A DNA stretch of 64,000 nt from Paramesorhizobium deserti (GTDB lineage Bacteria > Pseudomonadota > Alphaproteobacteria > Rhizobiales > Rhizobiaceae): NCBI RefSeq assembly GCF_001558695.1, contig NZ_LNTU01000001.1, forward strand, positions 434,001 to 498,000, read 5' to 3'. This document shows, in pieces, positions 12,877 through 22,792 of the stretch. Every line of letters starts with the position of its first letter. Position 1 is the first letter of the stretch. A program made the position numbers and the translations under genes. Under the pieces are notes generated by a model. The model searched no databases and had not been told where the DNA came from. It saw only the letters and a list, made by a program, of their open reading frames with translations.

Positions 12877-13437
12877 ATGGCAAAATCGAAAATCGCCGTC
12901 ATCGTCGGCTCGACGCGCGGAACGCGCTTCGCTCCCACCCCTGCCAAATGGATCGCGGGACTTGCCGCCGCGCGCGACGATATCGAGGTCGAAGTGGTCG
13001 ATCTCCTCGACTATCCCATGGGCTTCCTGGGCGAAGAGCGCACCACAGAGGCGCAGAACGAGACGGCGGAGCGCTGGAAGAAGAAGATGCGCGAATTCGA
13101 CGGCTATATCTTCACCGTCGCCGAATACAATCACGCGCCAACCGCGGTCCTGAAGAACGCCATCGACTTGGGCGAATGGATCCAGAAGCCGTTCGGCTTC
13201 GTCGGCTATGGCGGTGTCGGCGGCGCCCGCGCAGTCGAGCATCTGCGCCTGATCGCCGTCGAGATGCAGGCCGCATCGGTCAAGACCGGCGTGCACATCC
13301 TCTTCCCGGAATATCTCGCCGTGGCGAAGAACGAAAAGCAGCTAAGCGATTATCCGCACCTCGCTGACGCGGCCACCAGCATGCTCGACCAACTCGTCTG
13401 GTGGGCGAAGGCGCTGAAGGCGGCCCGCGAGGGCTGA
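12877..13437 (+). CDS. NADPH-dependent FMN reductase / flavodoxin-like quinone reductase
   Basis: 186 residues of the NADPH-dependent FMN reductase family. The flavin phosphate-binding loop GSTRGTRF follows the first beta strand, and the EYNHAPTAVLKNAID block is the usual second FMN-contacting motif. Such enzymes reduce quinones, azo dyes or flavins with NAD(P)H in the cytosol. The start ATG 12877 has GAAAGG upstream. It is divergent from the HxlR gene with 99 nt between them. The 3' end is followed by an intrinsic terminator. Confidence 0.88.
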   Translation: MAKSKIAVIVGSTRGTRFAPTPAKWIAGLAAARDDIEVEVVDLLDYPMGFLGEERTTEAQNETAERWKKKMREFDGYIFTVAEYNHAPTAVLKNAIDLGEWIQKPFGFVGYGGVGGARAVEHLRLIAVEMQAASVKTGVHILFPEYLAVAKNEKQLSDYPHLADAATSMLDQLVWWAKALKAAREG

Positions 13438-13454
13438 GAAACACAAACCTAAGC

Positions 13455-13490
13455 AAAACCGGGCGCCGACAAAGCGCCCGGCTTTGTTCC
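13455..13490 (+). terminator. Rho-independent terminator after the FMN reductase
   Basis: CCGGGCGC (13459-13466) pairs with GCGCCCGG (13474-13481), followed by CTTTGTT. It lies 21 nt after the stop codon. Confidence 0.8.
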
Positions 13491-13533
13491 AGACCATTCT
13501 CGCGCTATGTAGTCTTTGTTTTAGGTTTTAGCC

Positions 13534-13576
13534 GCATGATCTTATCCGAAAACTCTGCAAATTTTCGGGATCACGC
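13534..13576. repeat. Dispersed palindromic repeat (GCATGAT family), second copy
   Basis: Same architecture as 7565-7607: GCATGATC outer arm, CCGAAAA/TTTTCGG inner arm. Lies 23 nt upstream of the ATG of the small acidic protein, so it is in that gene's 5' leader or just upstream of it. Confidence 0.8.
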
Positions 13577-13598
13577 CTATCACCAACAGGAGACGTCC

Positions 13599-13868
13599 AT
13601 GCGCAAGAAGCTTCCCATCTCCACCGCGCCGATGAATGGCACCAGGGTCACCGTGCTGTGGACCGACGAAGACGACCAGGAAAACGAATCGGTCGCGCGC
13701 TATCACTCGCTCCAGCAGTTGCGAGCGGGCGGCGGCGACTGGGACGAAACCGATACCGGATGGTGGACCTTCACCGACAGCCGCACACAGAAGAAGATCG
13801 ATCCCACGGCCTGGCTCTCGCAGGACGATGCCGAGGGCGACGATGATGATGACGACGAGGACGAATAG
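13599..13868 (+). CDS. Small acidic protein of unknown function
   Basis: 89 residues. The N-terminal two thirds (ISTAPMNGTRVTVLWTDEDD, then GGGDWDETDTGWWTFTDS) may fold as a small domain; the last 14 residues are almost all Asp and Glu. AGGAGA precedes the ATG by eight bases. No named family is recognised. The acidic tail recalls small nucleic-acid mimics or chaperone-like tails, but nothing in the sequence proves this. It stands 57 nt before fumC on the same strand and may be cotranscribed with it. Confidence 0.7.
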   Translation: MRKKLPISTAPMNGTRVTVLWTDEDDQENESVARYHSLQQLRAGGGDWDETDTGWWTFTDSRTQKKIDPTAWLSQDDAEGDDDDDDEDE

Positions 13869-13925
13869 GAGCGCCTGCGAAATGGCCTGAACGCGCCTAT
13901 ATACGTCCGAGAAACGGAGATGAGA

Positions 13926-15317
13926 ATGGCAGGAACACGCACGGAAACCGACACTTTCGGCGGAATCGAAGTGGCTTCGGACCGGTATTGGGGCGCACAG
14001 ACGGAGCGATCACTAAACAACTTCAAGATCGGCGGCGAAAGACAGCCCCTGCCCCTCATCCACGCGCTGGGCGTGGTGAAGCGCGCGGCCGCTGAAACGA
14101 ATATTGCGCTCGGCAAGCTGGACCCGGTGATCGGACGTGTCATCACCGTGGCGGCGGCGGAAGTGGCGGAAGGCAAGCTCGACGACCATTTCCCGCTGGT
14201 TGTCTGGCAGACCGGTTCCGGCACGCAATCCAACATGAACGCCAATGAGGTCATCGCCAACCGGGCGATCGAACTGCTCGGCGGCGAGATGGGTTCGAAA
14301 AAGCCTGTTCACCCGAACGACCATGTCAATATGAGCCAGTCGTCGAACGACAGCTTCCCGACCGCGATCCATATCGCGACGGCTGTCGAGGCCACCAACC
14401 GGCTCTATCCCGCGCTCGACCACCTGATCGGCGCGCTGAAAGAGAAGGAAGAGGCCTTCGCCGATATCATCAAGATCGGCCGCACGCATACGCAGGACGC
14501 AACGCCGGTGACGCTCGGCCAGGAGTTCTCCGGCTATCGCGCCGCGCTCGAATACGGCCGCAAACGCATCGAGGACGCCCTTGCCGACATCTTCCTGCTC
14601 GCCCAGGGCGGCACGGCGGTCGGCACCGGCCTGAACGCGCCGCAGGGCTTCGACACCGGCTTCGCGGACTCGGTCTCCGAAATCACCGGCCTGCCGTTCA
14701 AGACGGCGCCGAACAAATTCGAGGCGCTGGCGAGCCATGGCGCCATCGTCAATTTCCACGGCAGTCTCAACGCGCTTGCCACCGATCTCTTTAAGATCGC
14801 CAATGACATCCGCTTCCTCGGCTCCGGCCCGCGATCCGGCCTCGGCGAACTGAAGCTGCCGGAAAACGAGCCGGGCTCATCGATCATGCCGGGCAAGGTC
14901 AACCCGACTCAAGCCGAAGCGCTGACGATGGTGGCGACGCAGGTCTTCGGCAATCATACCGCCGTGACGGTGGCGGGATCGCAGGGCCATTTCGAGCTCA
15001 ACGTGTTCAAGCCGGTCATCGCCTTCAACGTGCTCCAGTCGATCCGGCTCCTCTCGGATGCGATGGTCTCCTTCGCCGACAATTGCATCAGCGGAATCGA
15101 GGCTGACGAGACCCGCATCAAGGACCTTCTTGAGCGCTCGCTGATGCTGGTGACCGCGCTGGCGCCCGCCATTGGCTATGACAATGCCGCGAAAATCGCC
15201 AAGACTGCGCACAGGAACGGCACGACGCTCCGCGAGGAGGCTCTTGCCAGCGGCCTCGTTTCAGCGGAAGATTATGATAGGCTTGTTCGGCCAGAGCGGA
15301 TGATCGCGCCGGAATAG
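13926..15317 (+). CDS. fumC: Fumarate hydratase, class II
   Basis: 463 residues. Iron-independent fumarase of the TCA cycle, interconverting fumarate and malate. The superfamily signature [13 protein letters not shown] is present, with [13 protein letters not shown] and the active-site block containing [16 protein letters not shown]. Start: ATG 13926 has GGAG six bases upstream; ATG 13920 would overlap that site. The enzyme works as a homotetramer. Confidence 0.97.
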   Translation: MAGTRTETDTFGGIEVASDRYWGAQTERSLNNFKIGGERQPLPLIHALGVVKRAAAETNIALGKLDPVIGRVITVAAAEVAEGKLDDHFPLVVWQTGSGTQSNMNANEVIANRAIELLGGEMGSKKPVHPNDHVNMSQSSNDSFPTAIHIATAVEATNRLYPALDHLIGALKEKEEAFADIIKIGRTHTQDATPVTLGQEFSGYRAALEYGRKRIEDALADIFLLAQGGTAVGTGLNAPQGFDTGFADSVSEITGLPFKTAPNKFEALASHGAIVNFHGSLNALATDLFKIANDIRFLGSGPRSGLGELKLPENEPGSSIMPGKVNPTQAEALTMVATQVFGNHTAVTVAGSQGHFELNVFKPVIAFNVLQSIRLLSDAMVSFADNCISGIEADETRIKDLLERSLMLVTALAPAIGYDNAAKIAKTAHRNGTTLREEALASGLVSAEDYDRLVRPERMIAPE

Positions 15318-15422
15318 GCAATGACCGTCTCGTATTGGTGAACGATCTGTCGAGGATAATACGGCTTTCCTTGACGATGGCGCCTGCCTTATCTCTTGGC
15401 AACGCAACCGGAGAACAATGTC

Positions 15423-15839
15423 ATGTCTGCCACCGCCTATTCCAGCAATGCCTATGCCAGCAATCCATACGGCAATCTCATCGGCCGTATCCTTCTTTCC
15501 TCGCTCTTCATTCCCGCCGGTTTCAGCAAGCTGACCGCCATCGGCGGCACCGCCGGCTATTTCGGCAGCATGGGCCTTCCCGCGCCGACCGTCGTCGCGG
15601 TGCTCGTCGGCCTGCTTGAGCTCTTCGGCGGCCTTGCCGTTCTCGTCGGCTTCAAGACCCGCATCGCGGCCATCGCGCTCGGCCTCTTCTCCATCGCGTC
15701 GGCTTTGATCGCCCACACCAACTTCGCCGACATGATGCAGATGATCAATTTCCAGAAGAACATCGCCATCGCCGGCGGCTTCTTCGTGCTCGCGGCGGCC
15801 GGCGCCGGCGCGCTGTCGATCGACGCCAAGCGCGGCTGA
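15423..15839 (+). CDS. DoxX family integral membrane protein
   Basis: 138 residues with four predicted membrane segments: LIGRILLSSLFIPAGF, TVVAVLVGLLELFGGLAVLVG, AAIALGLFSIASALIAHT and IAIAGGFFVLAAAGAGAL. The IGRILLSSLFIPAGFSKL start and the G/P-containing second half are typical of DoxX/YphA proteins of the inner membrane, whose role is poorly defined and sometimes linked to redox stress. GGAG lies nine bases before ATG 15423. Followed by a strong terminator. Confidence 0.9.
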   Translation: MSATAYSSNAYASNPYGNLIGRILLSSLFIPAGFSKLTAIGGTAGYFGSMGLPAPTVVAVLVGLLELFGGLAVLVGFKTRIAAIALGLFSIASALIAHTNFADMMQMINFQKNIAIAGGFFVLAAAGAGALSIDAKRG

Positions 15840-15856
15840 ACGATAAAGACGCAAAC

Positions 15857-15886
15857 AAAAGGCCGCGGCTCGTCCGCGGCCTTTTG
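15857..15886 (+). terminator. Rho-independent terminator of the doxX gene
   Basis: AAAAGGCCGCGG, loop CTCGT, CCGCGGCCTTTT, starting 18 nt after the stop. The stem is nearly symmetric with A and T runs on both sides, so it may work in both directions. Confidence 0.9.
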
Positions 15887-15920
15887 CATTTCTGGAACTG
15901 CTCCTGTTTTAACGGGAATC

Positions 15921-15962
15921 GCGAGGCACCCCTCTGGCCTGCCGGCCAGAGGGGTGCCTCGC
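15921..15962. repeat. RIME-type hairpin between convergent genes
   Basis: A perfect 19-bp inverted repeat, GCGAGGCACCCCTCTGGCC / GGCCAGAGGGGTGCCTCGC with a TGCC loop. It shares the CCCTCTGGCC core and the GCCTCGC flank with the hairpin at 9599-9637. It lies between convergent doxX and the GNAT gene. Confidence 0.85.
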
Positions 15963-15980
15963 AAGCGTTTCTATTCTAAA

Positions 15981-16487
15981 CTAACCCAAAGCCGCGAAGG
16001 CCGGGGCGTAGTCTACCCTGCCGCGCTCGGCGGGCATTTCCCCGTTGAGGGGCAGCGCCATGAAATATGGCCCGGAATAGGGCGAGGCAAAGCCGACCGC
16101 CAGGGCAGGATCGAAGCCGAAACGGCTGTAATATTCAGGTTCACCCAGCACGAATACGACCCGGCAACCCTGGCTTTCCGCCTGTTTCAGCCCCTCGCGG
16201 ATGAGCATGCCGCCGATCCCCTGTCCCTGCCTCCCGGGCAAAACGGCCACGGGCGCCAGCCCGAGCGCCGGAAAGGGAGCTGACATTGTCGGCAAGAGAA
16301 TGGGCGAAAAGAGAACGTGCCCTACGATCTCGCCATCGTCCTCCGCGACAAGCGAAATCACGGCGTCTCCATCGGCACGAAGCCGGTCGACCAAATCGGC
16401 TTCCATGGACTGCTGAAAAGCGGCCTCCACCACGTGGTGGATCGCGGCGATATCGGCTGGCTCTTCATTTCTGATGATCACCGGCAT
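15981..16487 (-). CDS. GNAT-family N-acetyltransferase (YhbS-like)
   Basis: 168 residues. GNAT fold: the acetyl-CoA pyrophosphate-binding loop is LPGRQGQGIGGMLI, followed by the helix and the strand VVFVLGEPEYYSRFGF. The YYSRFGF motif is typical of YhbS-like acetyltransferases. The acceptor substrate is unknown. GGAGGAGATC directly precedes ATG 16487, which I prefer to an upstream start that would lie inside hisG. It begins 13 nt after hisG and so is probably the last gene of the hisS-hisZ-hisG transcript. Confidence 0.88.
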   Translation of the reverse strand: MPVIIRNEEPADIAAIHHVVEAAFQQSMEADLVDRLRADGDAVISLVAEDDGEIVGHVLFSPILLPTMSAPFPALGLAPVAVLPGRQGQGIGGMLIREGLKQAESQGCRVVFVLGEPEYYSRFGFDPALAVGFASPYSGPYFMALPLNGEMPAERGRVDYAPAFAALG

Positions 16488-16500
16488 GATCTCCTCCGGC

Positions 16501-17202
16501 TCAGGCTTTGAGGCTTTCGCGAATGCGGGCGGTGATTTCCGCCACTTTGGCATTGCCGCGGCTGCGGCGGGCCGAGACGAGACAGGCCTGCGAGCGAAGA
16601 ATGACGCCGTCCTCCAGCACCTTCAGGCGATTGGCCTTCAGCGTCGAGCCCGTCGAGGTGATGTCGACGATGATGTCGGCGGAACCGGCGGCGGGGGCGC
16701 CTTCCGTCGCACCCAGGCTTTCCACGATGCGATAGACCTGGATGCCATGCATCTGCGAGAAGAATTGCTGCGTCAGGCGCCAATATTTGGTGGCGATGCG
16801 CAGGCGGCGGCCATGGCGCTGGCGGAAATCGGCAGCGACATCGTCGAGATCGGCCATGGTCGTCACATCGTGCCAGACCTCGGGCACCGCAACCACGACA
16901 TCGGCATGGCCGAAGCCGAGCGGCGTTTCGATGGCCACACGCTCATCGGCATGGCTCAGCGTCTCGCGGATCAGATCCTCGCCGGTGACGCCGAGATCAA
17001 CGCCGCCATAACCCAGTTCCCGGGCGATCTCCGATGCAGAGAGGAAGAGGATATCAACGCCTTCCAGCCCTTCGATCCGCGCGCGGTAATTGCGCTCATC
17101 CCGCGGCAGGACGACCTGCAGCCCGGCCTGCCGCAAAATCTCGAGCGCCTGTTCCTTGAGGCGGCCCTTGGAGGGAAGCGCCAGCGTCACTGCCCCGGTC
17201 AT
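16501..17202 (-). CDS. hisG: ATP phosphoribosyltransferase, short form
   Basis: 233 residues. Catalyses the first step of histidine synthesis, ATP plus PRPP to phosphoribosyl-ATP. This is the short form without the C-terminal regulatory domain, so it needs HisZ, which is encoded immediately upstream. The PRPP-binding block is [19 protein letters not shown]. The N terminus [18 protein letters not shown] is typical. The ATG overlaps the hisZ stop by one base (TGATG), which indicates translational coupling and a 1:1 complex. Confidence 0.96.
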   Translation of the reverse strand: MTGAVTLALPSKGRLKEQALEILRQAGLQVVLPRDERNYRARIEGLEGVDILFLSASEIARELGYGGVDLGVTGEDLIRETLSHADERVAIETPLGFGHADVVVAVPEVWHDVTTMADLDDVAADFRQRHGRRLRIATKYWRLTQQFFSQMHGIQVYRIVESLGATEGAPAAGSADIIVDITSTGSTLKANRLKVLEDGVILRSQACLVSARRSRGNAKVAEITARIRESLKA

Positions 17203-18350
17203 CACGCCCTCCCCGCTTTGTCACCCTTCGGCGCATCGCCGGCAAGTTCCTCCAGCCGGTCGAGCCAGATGGAAAAGCCGACGCCGGGAATGGGCTGGGC
17301 CGCGCCGAGCAGCGTCAGCAGCCGGTCATAACGGCCGCCACCGACGATCGCGCCACCGCCCGAGGCTGAGCGGATCTCATAGACGAGGCCGGTATAATAA
17401 TCGAGCGGGCGGCCGAACGCGGCATCGTACTGGACCTGCCCCAAATCGATGCCCTGGGCCGCGATCGCCTCGGCGCGAGCCGAAAAAGCCTTCAGCGCAC
17501 CGCTAAGATCGAATCGGTTTTTCGCGGCGAACTCGCGGAGGCGCTGCGGCGCCTCATCGAGCGGCGCGCGGATCGCCAGAAAGGCTTCGAGCGCGGCGAA
17601 GGCCTGCCCGGGAAGCCTGATGGAGGCGAGGTTTTCCTTCTCGATCAGGCGGCGGGCGATCTCCGGCGGCGTGCGGCCGGCAACGGGCGAAATGCCAGCC
17701 TTCCGCATATCCGCCTCGAGAAACTGGCCAAGCGCGGCTTCATCGCCCGAGCTGACCAAGCCCGCGAGCGGCTCCGGCAGCGCGCCGTTCTCACGCGGCG
17801 CGGAAAGGCCGGCGAGCAGGCCCTTCAGTTGCTCATGGTTGCCGAAGGTGCGCGCCAGCCTCTTCTGCCAGCCGCGCGGCAGGCCAAGGGCGGCAAGGAC
17901 GGCCTCGAACATCGCCTGGTCGCCCAGCACGATCTCAAGAGCTGCATCGGGCGCGACGGAGCGCACACAGGCAAGCCCATCGGCCAGCGAGCGGGCATCG
18001 GCCCGCGCCTCTTCCGGCTCGCCCAGATCCTCGATGCCCGCCTGATAGAACTCGGTGCCGCCCTCGCGGCGCTGGCGGAAGACTTCGCCGAGATAAGCAT
18101 AGCGCTTCGGCGTCGCGGCGTTGAGCGCGATATGGTTGCGGCAGACCGGGATGGTGAATTCCGGGCGCAGGCAGAGGCTGTCGCCGTTTTCGTTCTCGGT
18201 CAGAAAGATGCGGCGGCGCAGATCCTCGCCCGCCATGTCGAGGAACGGATCGGCGGGCTGGATGACCGGGATATCGACCATCTCCGTCCCGCGTGCGACC
18301 AGGAGGGCGGCGAGGTCCTCGGCGAAGGCTGGGATGCGGGAGGTGGTCAT
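17202..18350 (-). CDS. hisZ: ATP phosphoribosyltransferase regulatory subunit
   Basis: 382 residues. A paralogue of histidyl-tRNA synthetase without tRNA-charging activity that activates short-form HisG and confers histidine feedback. HisRS-like motifs remain: [34 protein letters not shown] and [14 protein letters not shown]. The true start is ATG 18350 ([17 protein letters not shown]). The frame stays open upstream to 18683 only because the RIME repeat at 18389-18547 is free of stops in this frame. The Shine-Dalgarno is weak (AGGT). Between hisS and hisG in one operon. Confidence 0.95.
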   Translation of the reverse strand: MTTSRIPAFAEDLAALLVARGTEMVDIPVIQPADPFLDMAGEDLRRRIFLTENENGDSLCLRPEFTIPVCRNHIALNAATPKRYAYLGEVFRQRREGGTEFYQAGIEDLGEPEEARADARSLADGLACVRSVAPDAALEIVLGDQAMFEAVLAALGLPRGWQKRLARTFGNHEQLKGLLAGLSAPRENGALPEPLAGLVSSGDEAALGQFLEADMRKAGISPVAGRTPPEIARRLIEKENLASIRLPGQAFAALEAFLAIRAPLDEAPQRLREFAAKNRFDLSGALKAFSARAEAIAAQGIDLGQVQYDAAFGRPLDYYTGLVYEIRSASGGGAIVGGGRYDRLLTLLGAAQPIPGVGFSIWLDRLEELAGDAPKGDKAGRA

Positions 18351-18388
18351 GCCGCGGCGACCTGATCGACCGGGGTTGGTGCAATGAC

Positions 18389-18547
18389 ACCCCCCTCTGC
18401 CCTGCCGGGCATCTCCCCCTCCAGGGGGGAGATTGGCTGACACGACTTCCCGCCTTTGCCCTGCGACATTTGCGATTGGTGCCGAGCGTTGATGAAGGCG
18501 TAATCTCCCCCCTTGTGGGGGAGATGGCCGGCAGGCCAGAGGGGGGT
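18389..18547. repeat. RIME-like mosaic element between hisS and hisZ
   Basis: 159 bp with inverted termini ACCCCCCTCTG / CAGAGGGGGGT. Each end is a compound hairpin (CTGCCCTGCCGGGCA then CTCCCCC...GGGGGAG). The centre contains TTTGCGATTGGTGCCGA (18469-18485), found again, inverted, in the copy at 50535-50551. The structure fits the Rhizobium-specific intergenic mosaic elements. It is inserted inside an operon, so the mRNA must carry two strong hairpins between hisS and hisZ. Confidence 0.8.
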
Positions 18548-18574
18548 GAACGACGGCGAAGCAAGCATAAGCAT

Positions 18575-20167
18575 TTATGCTCCCCGTTCCCGATCCTGCT
18601 TCTGCTGATCGAGCATCTTCTTTACCTCGGCGACGAGGTCGGCTTCCTTCACCGTCACCTGCGCGGGGCGGCTGGCGCGCCATTCCTCATTGCTTTCGAT
18701 TTCCTCGGAAAGGCGCTTGCCCTCGATCAGGTCCTTGATCTGGACCTCGCCATTCGCCCGCTCGTCCGCGCCCTGGATGATGGCGAGCGGCGCGCCGCGG
18801 CGGTCGGCATATTTCAGCTGGTTGCCGAATTTCTTCCAGTTGCCCTGATACATCTCGGCGCGGATGCCGGCGGCGCGGAGCCTTTGGGTGAAATCCTGAT
18901 ATTTCCCCATGGCTTCCATGTCACCGTCCATCACCGTGACGAGCACCGGAGCGAGCACGTCGCCCTCGCCGAGCTTGCCCAGATTCTTCAGCGCCGTCAT
19001 CAGACGCGACACGCCGATGGAGAAGCCCGTCGCCGGAACCGGCTGGCCACGGAAGCGCGAGACGAGGCCGTCATAACGCCCGCCACCGCCGACCGAGCCG
19101 AAGCGCACGATCTCGCCCTTCTCATTGGGGATCTCGGCGGTGAGTTCGACCTCGAAGACGGGGCCGGTGTAATATTCAAGACCGCGGACGACGGAGGGCG
19201 AAATCAGGATGCGCCGCGCGCCATAACCAGCAGAGGCAGCCATCACCGCAATGGTTTCGAGTTCATCGAGCCCTTCCATTGCAAGTGGGCTATGGCCAAA
19301 CTTTTCCTTCAAGCGACGAATGGTTTCGATATTGTCGACCTTGCCATAACGCACGGGACCGTCTTCCACCGCGCGAAGATAATTGTCGTCCGCCGGATCA
19401 GGATCGGAAATGAGGGGTCCGGCACCCGCACCGGACGCTGCAACATAACTCAGCACCTGATCGATTTGCTCTTCGCGAAGCCCCGCGCCCTTGGTGAAAT
19501 CGCCGCTCTCGTCCTTGCGGCCGGCACCGAGCAGTTCACGAACGCCATCCGTGCCAAATTTGTCGAGCTTGTCGACGGCGCGCAGGATGGTGAGCTTCTG
19601 CACCTCATCAGTGACGCCGATGGCCGCCATCACGCCATCCAGCACCTTGCGGTTATTGACGCGCACGACGTAATCGCCGCGCTTGATGCCCAGCGCTTCC
19701 ATGACATCGGCCATCATCATGCACATCTCGGCATCCGCCGCGACGGAGGGTGCGCCGACCGTATCGGCGTCGAACTGCATGAACTGGCGGAAGCGGCCGG
19801 GGCCGGGCTTCTCGTTGCGGAAGACATAGCCCGCGCGGTAGGTGCGGTAGGGAAGCTGGATCTCGTTGAAATTTTCCGCGACATGGCGGGCGAGCGGCGC
19901 GGTCAGGTCATAGCGCAGCGACAGCCACTGCTCGTCATCGTCCTGCAAAGAGAACACGCCCTCGTTCGGCCGATCCTGATCGGGCAGGAACTTGCCGAGC
20001 GCGTCAGTGTATTCCAGCATCGGCGTCTCGACGGGATCGAAGCCGTAGCGCTCATAGACCTCGCGGATCGCCGCCAGCATCTTGTCGGTGGCGCGAATGT
20101 CGGCGGCATGGCGGTCGACAAGCCCGCGCGGAAGCCGTGCCTTCACCTTGTCAGCCTTGTTCGCCAT
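18575..20167 (-). CDS. hisS: Histidyl-tRNA synthetase
   Basis: 530 residues, slightly longer than the usual 500 of the rhizobial class. Class II synthetase with motif 2 [27 protein letters not shown], the histidine-binding [12 protein letters not shown] and motif 3 region GGGGRYDGL then GFSIGVSRL. It carries the C-terminal anticodon-binding domain. It must charge the unusual tRNA-His at 40601-40677, which lacks G-1 and has A73. The residues around [20 protein letters not shown] look like an extra loop in the insertion domain. Start ATG 20167 ([15 protein letters not shown]). First gene of hisS-hisZ-hisG. Confidence 0.96.
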   Translation of the reverse strand: MANKADKVKARLPRGLVDRHAADIRATDKMLAAIREVYERYGFDPVETPMLEYTDALGKFLPDQDRPNEGVFSLQDDDEQWLSLRYDLTAPLARHVAENFNEIQLPYRTYRAGYVFRNEKPGPGRFRQFMQFDADTVGAPSVAADAEMCMMMADVMEALGIKRGDYVVRVNNRKVLDGVMAAIGVTDEVQKLTILRAVDKLDKFGTDGVRELLGAGRKDESGDFTKGAGLREEQIDQVLSYVAASGAGAGPLISDPDPADDNYLRAVEDGPVRYGKVDNIETIRRLKEKFGHSPLAMEGLDELETIAVMAASAGYGARRILISPSVVRGLEYYTGPVFEVELTAEIPNEKGEIVRFGSVGGGGRYDGLVSRFRGQPVPATGFSIGVSRLMTALKNLGKLGEGDVLAPVLVTVMDGDMEAMGKYQDFTQRLRAAGIRAEMYQGNWKKFGNQLKYADRRGAPLAIIQGADERANGEVQIKDLIEGKRLSEEIESNEEWRASRPAQVTVKEADLVAEVKKMLDQQKQDRERGA

Positions 20168-20289
20168 GATGTTCGTCCGATATCTGGAATTGTGGTGTAA
20201 CGTTCGCGTCACTTAAAGTGTAGTGCTACTACACAAGTGACACGCGCGCTTCCTAGCCGATCAAATCCAGCCGGGCAAGGGCGGAGAGG

Positions 20290-20357
20290 ATGCCCCTCTC
20301 ACCCTTACCCTCTCCCCGCATGCGGGGAGAAGATGCCGGCAGGCAGATGAGGGGCAT
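20290..20357. repeat. Compound palindromic repeat
   Basis: Outer arms ATGCCCCTC / GAGGGGCAT enclose a perfect inner palindrome CTCCCCGCATGCGGGGAG. It is another dispersed intergenic repeat type seen in rhizobia, and lies between hisS and lysE, which are transcribed in the same direction. Confidence 0.75.
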
Positions 20358-20385
20358 TCACACCAGCCCCGCAGGAAAGGAAATC

Positions 20386-20997
20386 CTACCGCGTCGCTAT
20401 AGCCGCCGCCGCACCCGCCATCATGGTGGCGCTGGTGCGGTTGGCGATGCGCATGGCGCGCGCGCTCCTGAGGAAGCGCCTGGCCTGTGCGGCGAGCACG
20501 ATCCAGAACAGATCGACGGTGATCAGCACCAGCACCATGACGCAGATCAGCTCCGCCCAGCCGAGGATGGTGACATGGCCGAGATCGATGATGGTCGGCA
20601 GGAGCGCCATATAGAACATCATGATCTTGGGGTTGCCGAGCGTCACGGCGAGGCCTGTCACGAACAGCTTGCCGGCCGAATTCTCGTTGGGCAGATCGCT
20701 GTCGCCAATCGCGACGGGCGCCGTCCACATCTTCCAGGCGAGATAAAGAAGATAGGCGACGCCGACATATTTGATGATGGTGAAGACGAGATGGAAGGTC
20801 TGCGCCACGACGGCGAGGCCCCAGACGGCGAGCGAAAGCCAGATCGCCTCGCCGATCCACATGGCAAGAAGGAAAGGCAGGACATCCCTGTAGCCGCGGC
20901 TGATAACGCGGGCGACCAGCGCGCCGATGCTCGGCCCCGGCGAACCCGCCGCGACAATCAATGCGCCGGCGAAGATCAGCAGCGATGTGACGTCCAT
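20386..20997 (-). CDS. LysE-family translocator
   Basis: 203 residues, five or six membrane helices. The LysE/RhtB signature PGPSIGALVARVISRGYR follows the first helix, and GNPKIMMFY sits in the middle as expected. Family members export amino acids or related metabolites across the inner membrane by proton exchange. CAGGAGAG lies just upstream of ATG 20997. Monocistronic by appearance, with tag 55 nt upstream on the same strand. Confidence 0.92.
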   Translation of the reverse strand: MDVTSLLIFAGALIVAAGSPGPSIGALVARVISRGYRDVLPFLLAMWIGEAIWLSLAVWGLAVVAQTFHLVFTIIKYVGVAYLLYLAWKMWTAPVAIGDSDLPNENSAGKLFVTGLAVTLGNPKIMMFYMALLPTIIDLGHVTILGWAELICVMVLVLITVDLFWIVLAAQARRFLRSARAMRIANRTSATMMAGAAAAIATR

Positions 20998-21052
20998 GGA
21001 ACTCTCCTGAAAATTTCCGGCAATGTCGCAGGTTTTGCGGCCCGTGCAAAGC

Positions 21053-21700
21053 CTAACGCGGCCTTTTGAAATTCCGCCGCATCTCTTCGACTTCCGCGCG
21101 GCAGCAGCAGCCCTCGATATGATCATTGACGAGGCCCATGGCCTGCATATGCGCATACATCGTCGTCGGCCCGACGAAGCTCCAGCCGCGTTTCTTCAGA
21201 TCCTTCGACAGACGGATGGAGGTCGGGCTGGTCGGATTGGCCCTCAGCGTCTGATAATCCATGACTGCCGGCCGTTCCGCCGCATCAGGCTCGAATGACC
21301 AGAAATAGGCGGCGAGCGAGCCCTTTTCCATCGCCAGATCGATGGCGCGTTTGGCATTGTTGATGGCCGAGGTGATCTTGCCGCGGTGGCGGATGATCCC
21401 GGCATTGCCCAGGAGCCGCTCGATATCCTTCTCGCCGAAGCGGGCGACACGCTCGAAATCGAAGCCCTCAAAAGCCTCGCGGAAATTCTCCCGCTTGCGC
21501 AGGATCGTCAGCCAGGAGAGGCCGGACTGGAAACCTTCCAGGCAGATCTTCTCGAAGAGACGCCGGTCGTCGGCAACGGGCCGGCCCCATTCATGATCGT
21601 GATAATGGAGATAATCCGGCAGATTGCCGTGCCAGAAGCAGCGCATCTTGCCATCGGGGCCTTCGACGAGGCCTGTTTTGACGGTCGTTTCCTCGGTCAT
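21053..21700 (-). CDS. tag: DNA-3-methyladenine glycosylase I
   Basis: 215 residues. Removes 3-methyladenine from alkylated DNA in base-excision repair. The Tag family blocks are RCFWHGN, YHDHEWGRPV, LFEKICLEGFQSGLSWLTILRKRENFR and SFVGPTTMYAHMQAMGLVNDH. The Cys and His residues of RCFWHG and NDHIEGCCCR match the zinc site known in E. coli Tag. An extra Cys run (CCCR) is near the C terminus. Start ATG 21700. Confidence 0.96.
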   Translation of the reverse strand: MTEETTVKTGLVEGPDGKMRCFWHGNLPDYLHYHDHEWGRPVADDRRLFEKICLEGFQSGLSWLTILRKRENFREAFEGFDFERVARFGEKDIERLLGNAGIIRHRGKITSAINNAKRAIDLAMEKGSLAAYFWSFEPDAAERPAVMDYQTLRANPTSPTSIRLSKDLKKRGWSFVGPTTMYAHMQAMGLVNDHIEGCCCRAEVEEMRRNFKRPR

Positions 21701-21919
21701 GATGCGTAATCCACCTCTTTTTGGTCCGTTCAGGCGATGTTAACCAGCGATTGAAACCGGGCGCTAACCACAAGAAACAGTTCTGGAAAAGAATCGCATT
21801 TTATTGATTTCGATTCACTTTTCCGACTCTGAAGCTCGGCCACAATCCTCCCATCGACACTGTCACGCCCACTCCTGACAGCATTATGTCAGGAGCAGAG
21901 GGCGGGCTGCACAAGGGCA

Positions 21920-22747
21920 ATGGGCAAGATCATGAAACCTCGCCACCTTCTTCTCATCACCGCCGTGACGGCGATCACCATCTCCGCCATCTCCGCGACA
22001 GGCGCATGGGCCAACGACCGCTATGCCACCAGGGCTCCGGTTGTGATGAGCCCCGACCTCACAGCACCTTGGGTGACGCAGCTGCAGCAGCAGCGCCCAC
22101 GCTATTATTACCCGGCGCCGTCCTTCACCCGGCAGCGCTATTATGCCCCCTCCAACACGACCCGCCGCGTGGTGACGCGCCGTGCGCCGATGACGGCGGA
22201 TCAGCCGCCGCGCTATCGCGACGTGGGCTACCGGCGCCCGGTCCAGCGTGCGACCCGTCGCCCGACCGGAGAACAGCCGCAGCGGCAGATGAACCCGATC
22301 TACCTGCCGCAGACGGTCGCCTATAAAGGTTCGCACAAACCCGGCACGATCGTCGTCGATACGACGAAGCGGTTTCTCTATCTCGTCGAGGCGAACGGCA
22401 AGGCAAGGCGCTATGGCGTCGGCGTCGGCAAGGAAGGCTTCGAGTGGAAAGGCACCAACCGGATTTCGCGCAAGGCTCAATGGCCGGACTGGCGCCCGCC
22501 GGCGGAAATGATCGCACGCGAAAAGGAGAAGGGCCGCATCCTGCCCGTCCACATGGAGGGCGGGCCGGCCAACCCGCTCGGCGCCCGCGCGCTTTATCTC
22601 GGCTCCACACTCTATCGCATCCACGGCACCAACGCGCCCTGGACCATCGGCCAGGCGGTGTCATCCGGCTGTATCCGCATGCGCAACCAGGACGTCGAGG
22701 ATCTCTATGAGCGCGTGAAGATCGGCACCAGGGTCGTGGTGATGTAG
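21920..22747 (+). CDS. L,D-transpeptidase (YkuD domain)
   Basis: 275 residues. A signal peptide (KPRHLLLITAVTAITIS... to about residue 31) sends it to the periplasm. A low-complexity Arg/Tyr/Pro linker follows (residues about 45-125), then the YkuD domain. Catalytic motif: HGTNAPWTIGQAVSSGCIRMRN, with the catalytic Cys in SSGC and His upstream. Forms 3-3 peptidoglycan cross-links or attaches lipoproteins to peptidoglycan; polar-growing rhizobia have many such enzymes. ATG 21932 (MKPRHLLL) is an alternative start that leaves a cleaner signal peptide. Terminator follows. Confidence 0.93.
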   Translation: MGKIMKPRHLLLITAVTAITISAISATGAWANDRYATRAPVVMSPDLTAPWVTQLQQQRPRYYYPAPSFTRQRYYAPSNTTRRVVTRRAPMTADQPPRYRDVGYRRPVQRATRRPTGEQPQRQMNPIYLPQTVAYKGSHKPGTIVVDTTKRFLYLVEANGKARRYGVGVGKEGFEWKGTNRISRKAQWPDWRPPAEMIAREKEKGRILPVHMEGGPANPLGARALYLGSTLYRIHGTNAPWTIGQAVSSGCIRMRNQDVEDLYERVKIGTRVVVM

Positions 22748-22792
22748 CCAATACCTCAGGAGAGAGGGGATGCCCGCAAGGGCGTCACAACT

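Noticed and set aside
18351..18683. HisZ extended by 111 residues at the N terminus
   Set aside because: The extra part is translated from a RIME-like repeat and the end of hisS; HisZ homology starts at ATG 18350.
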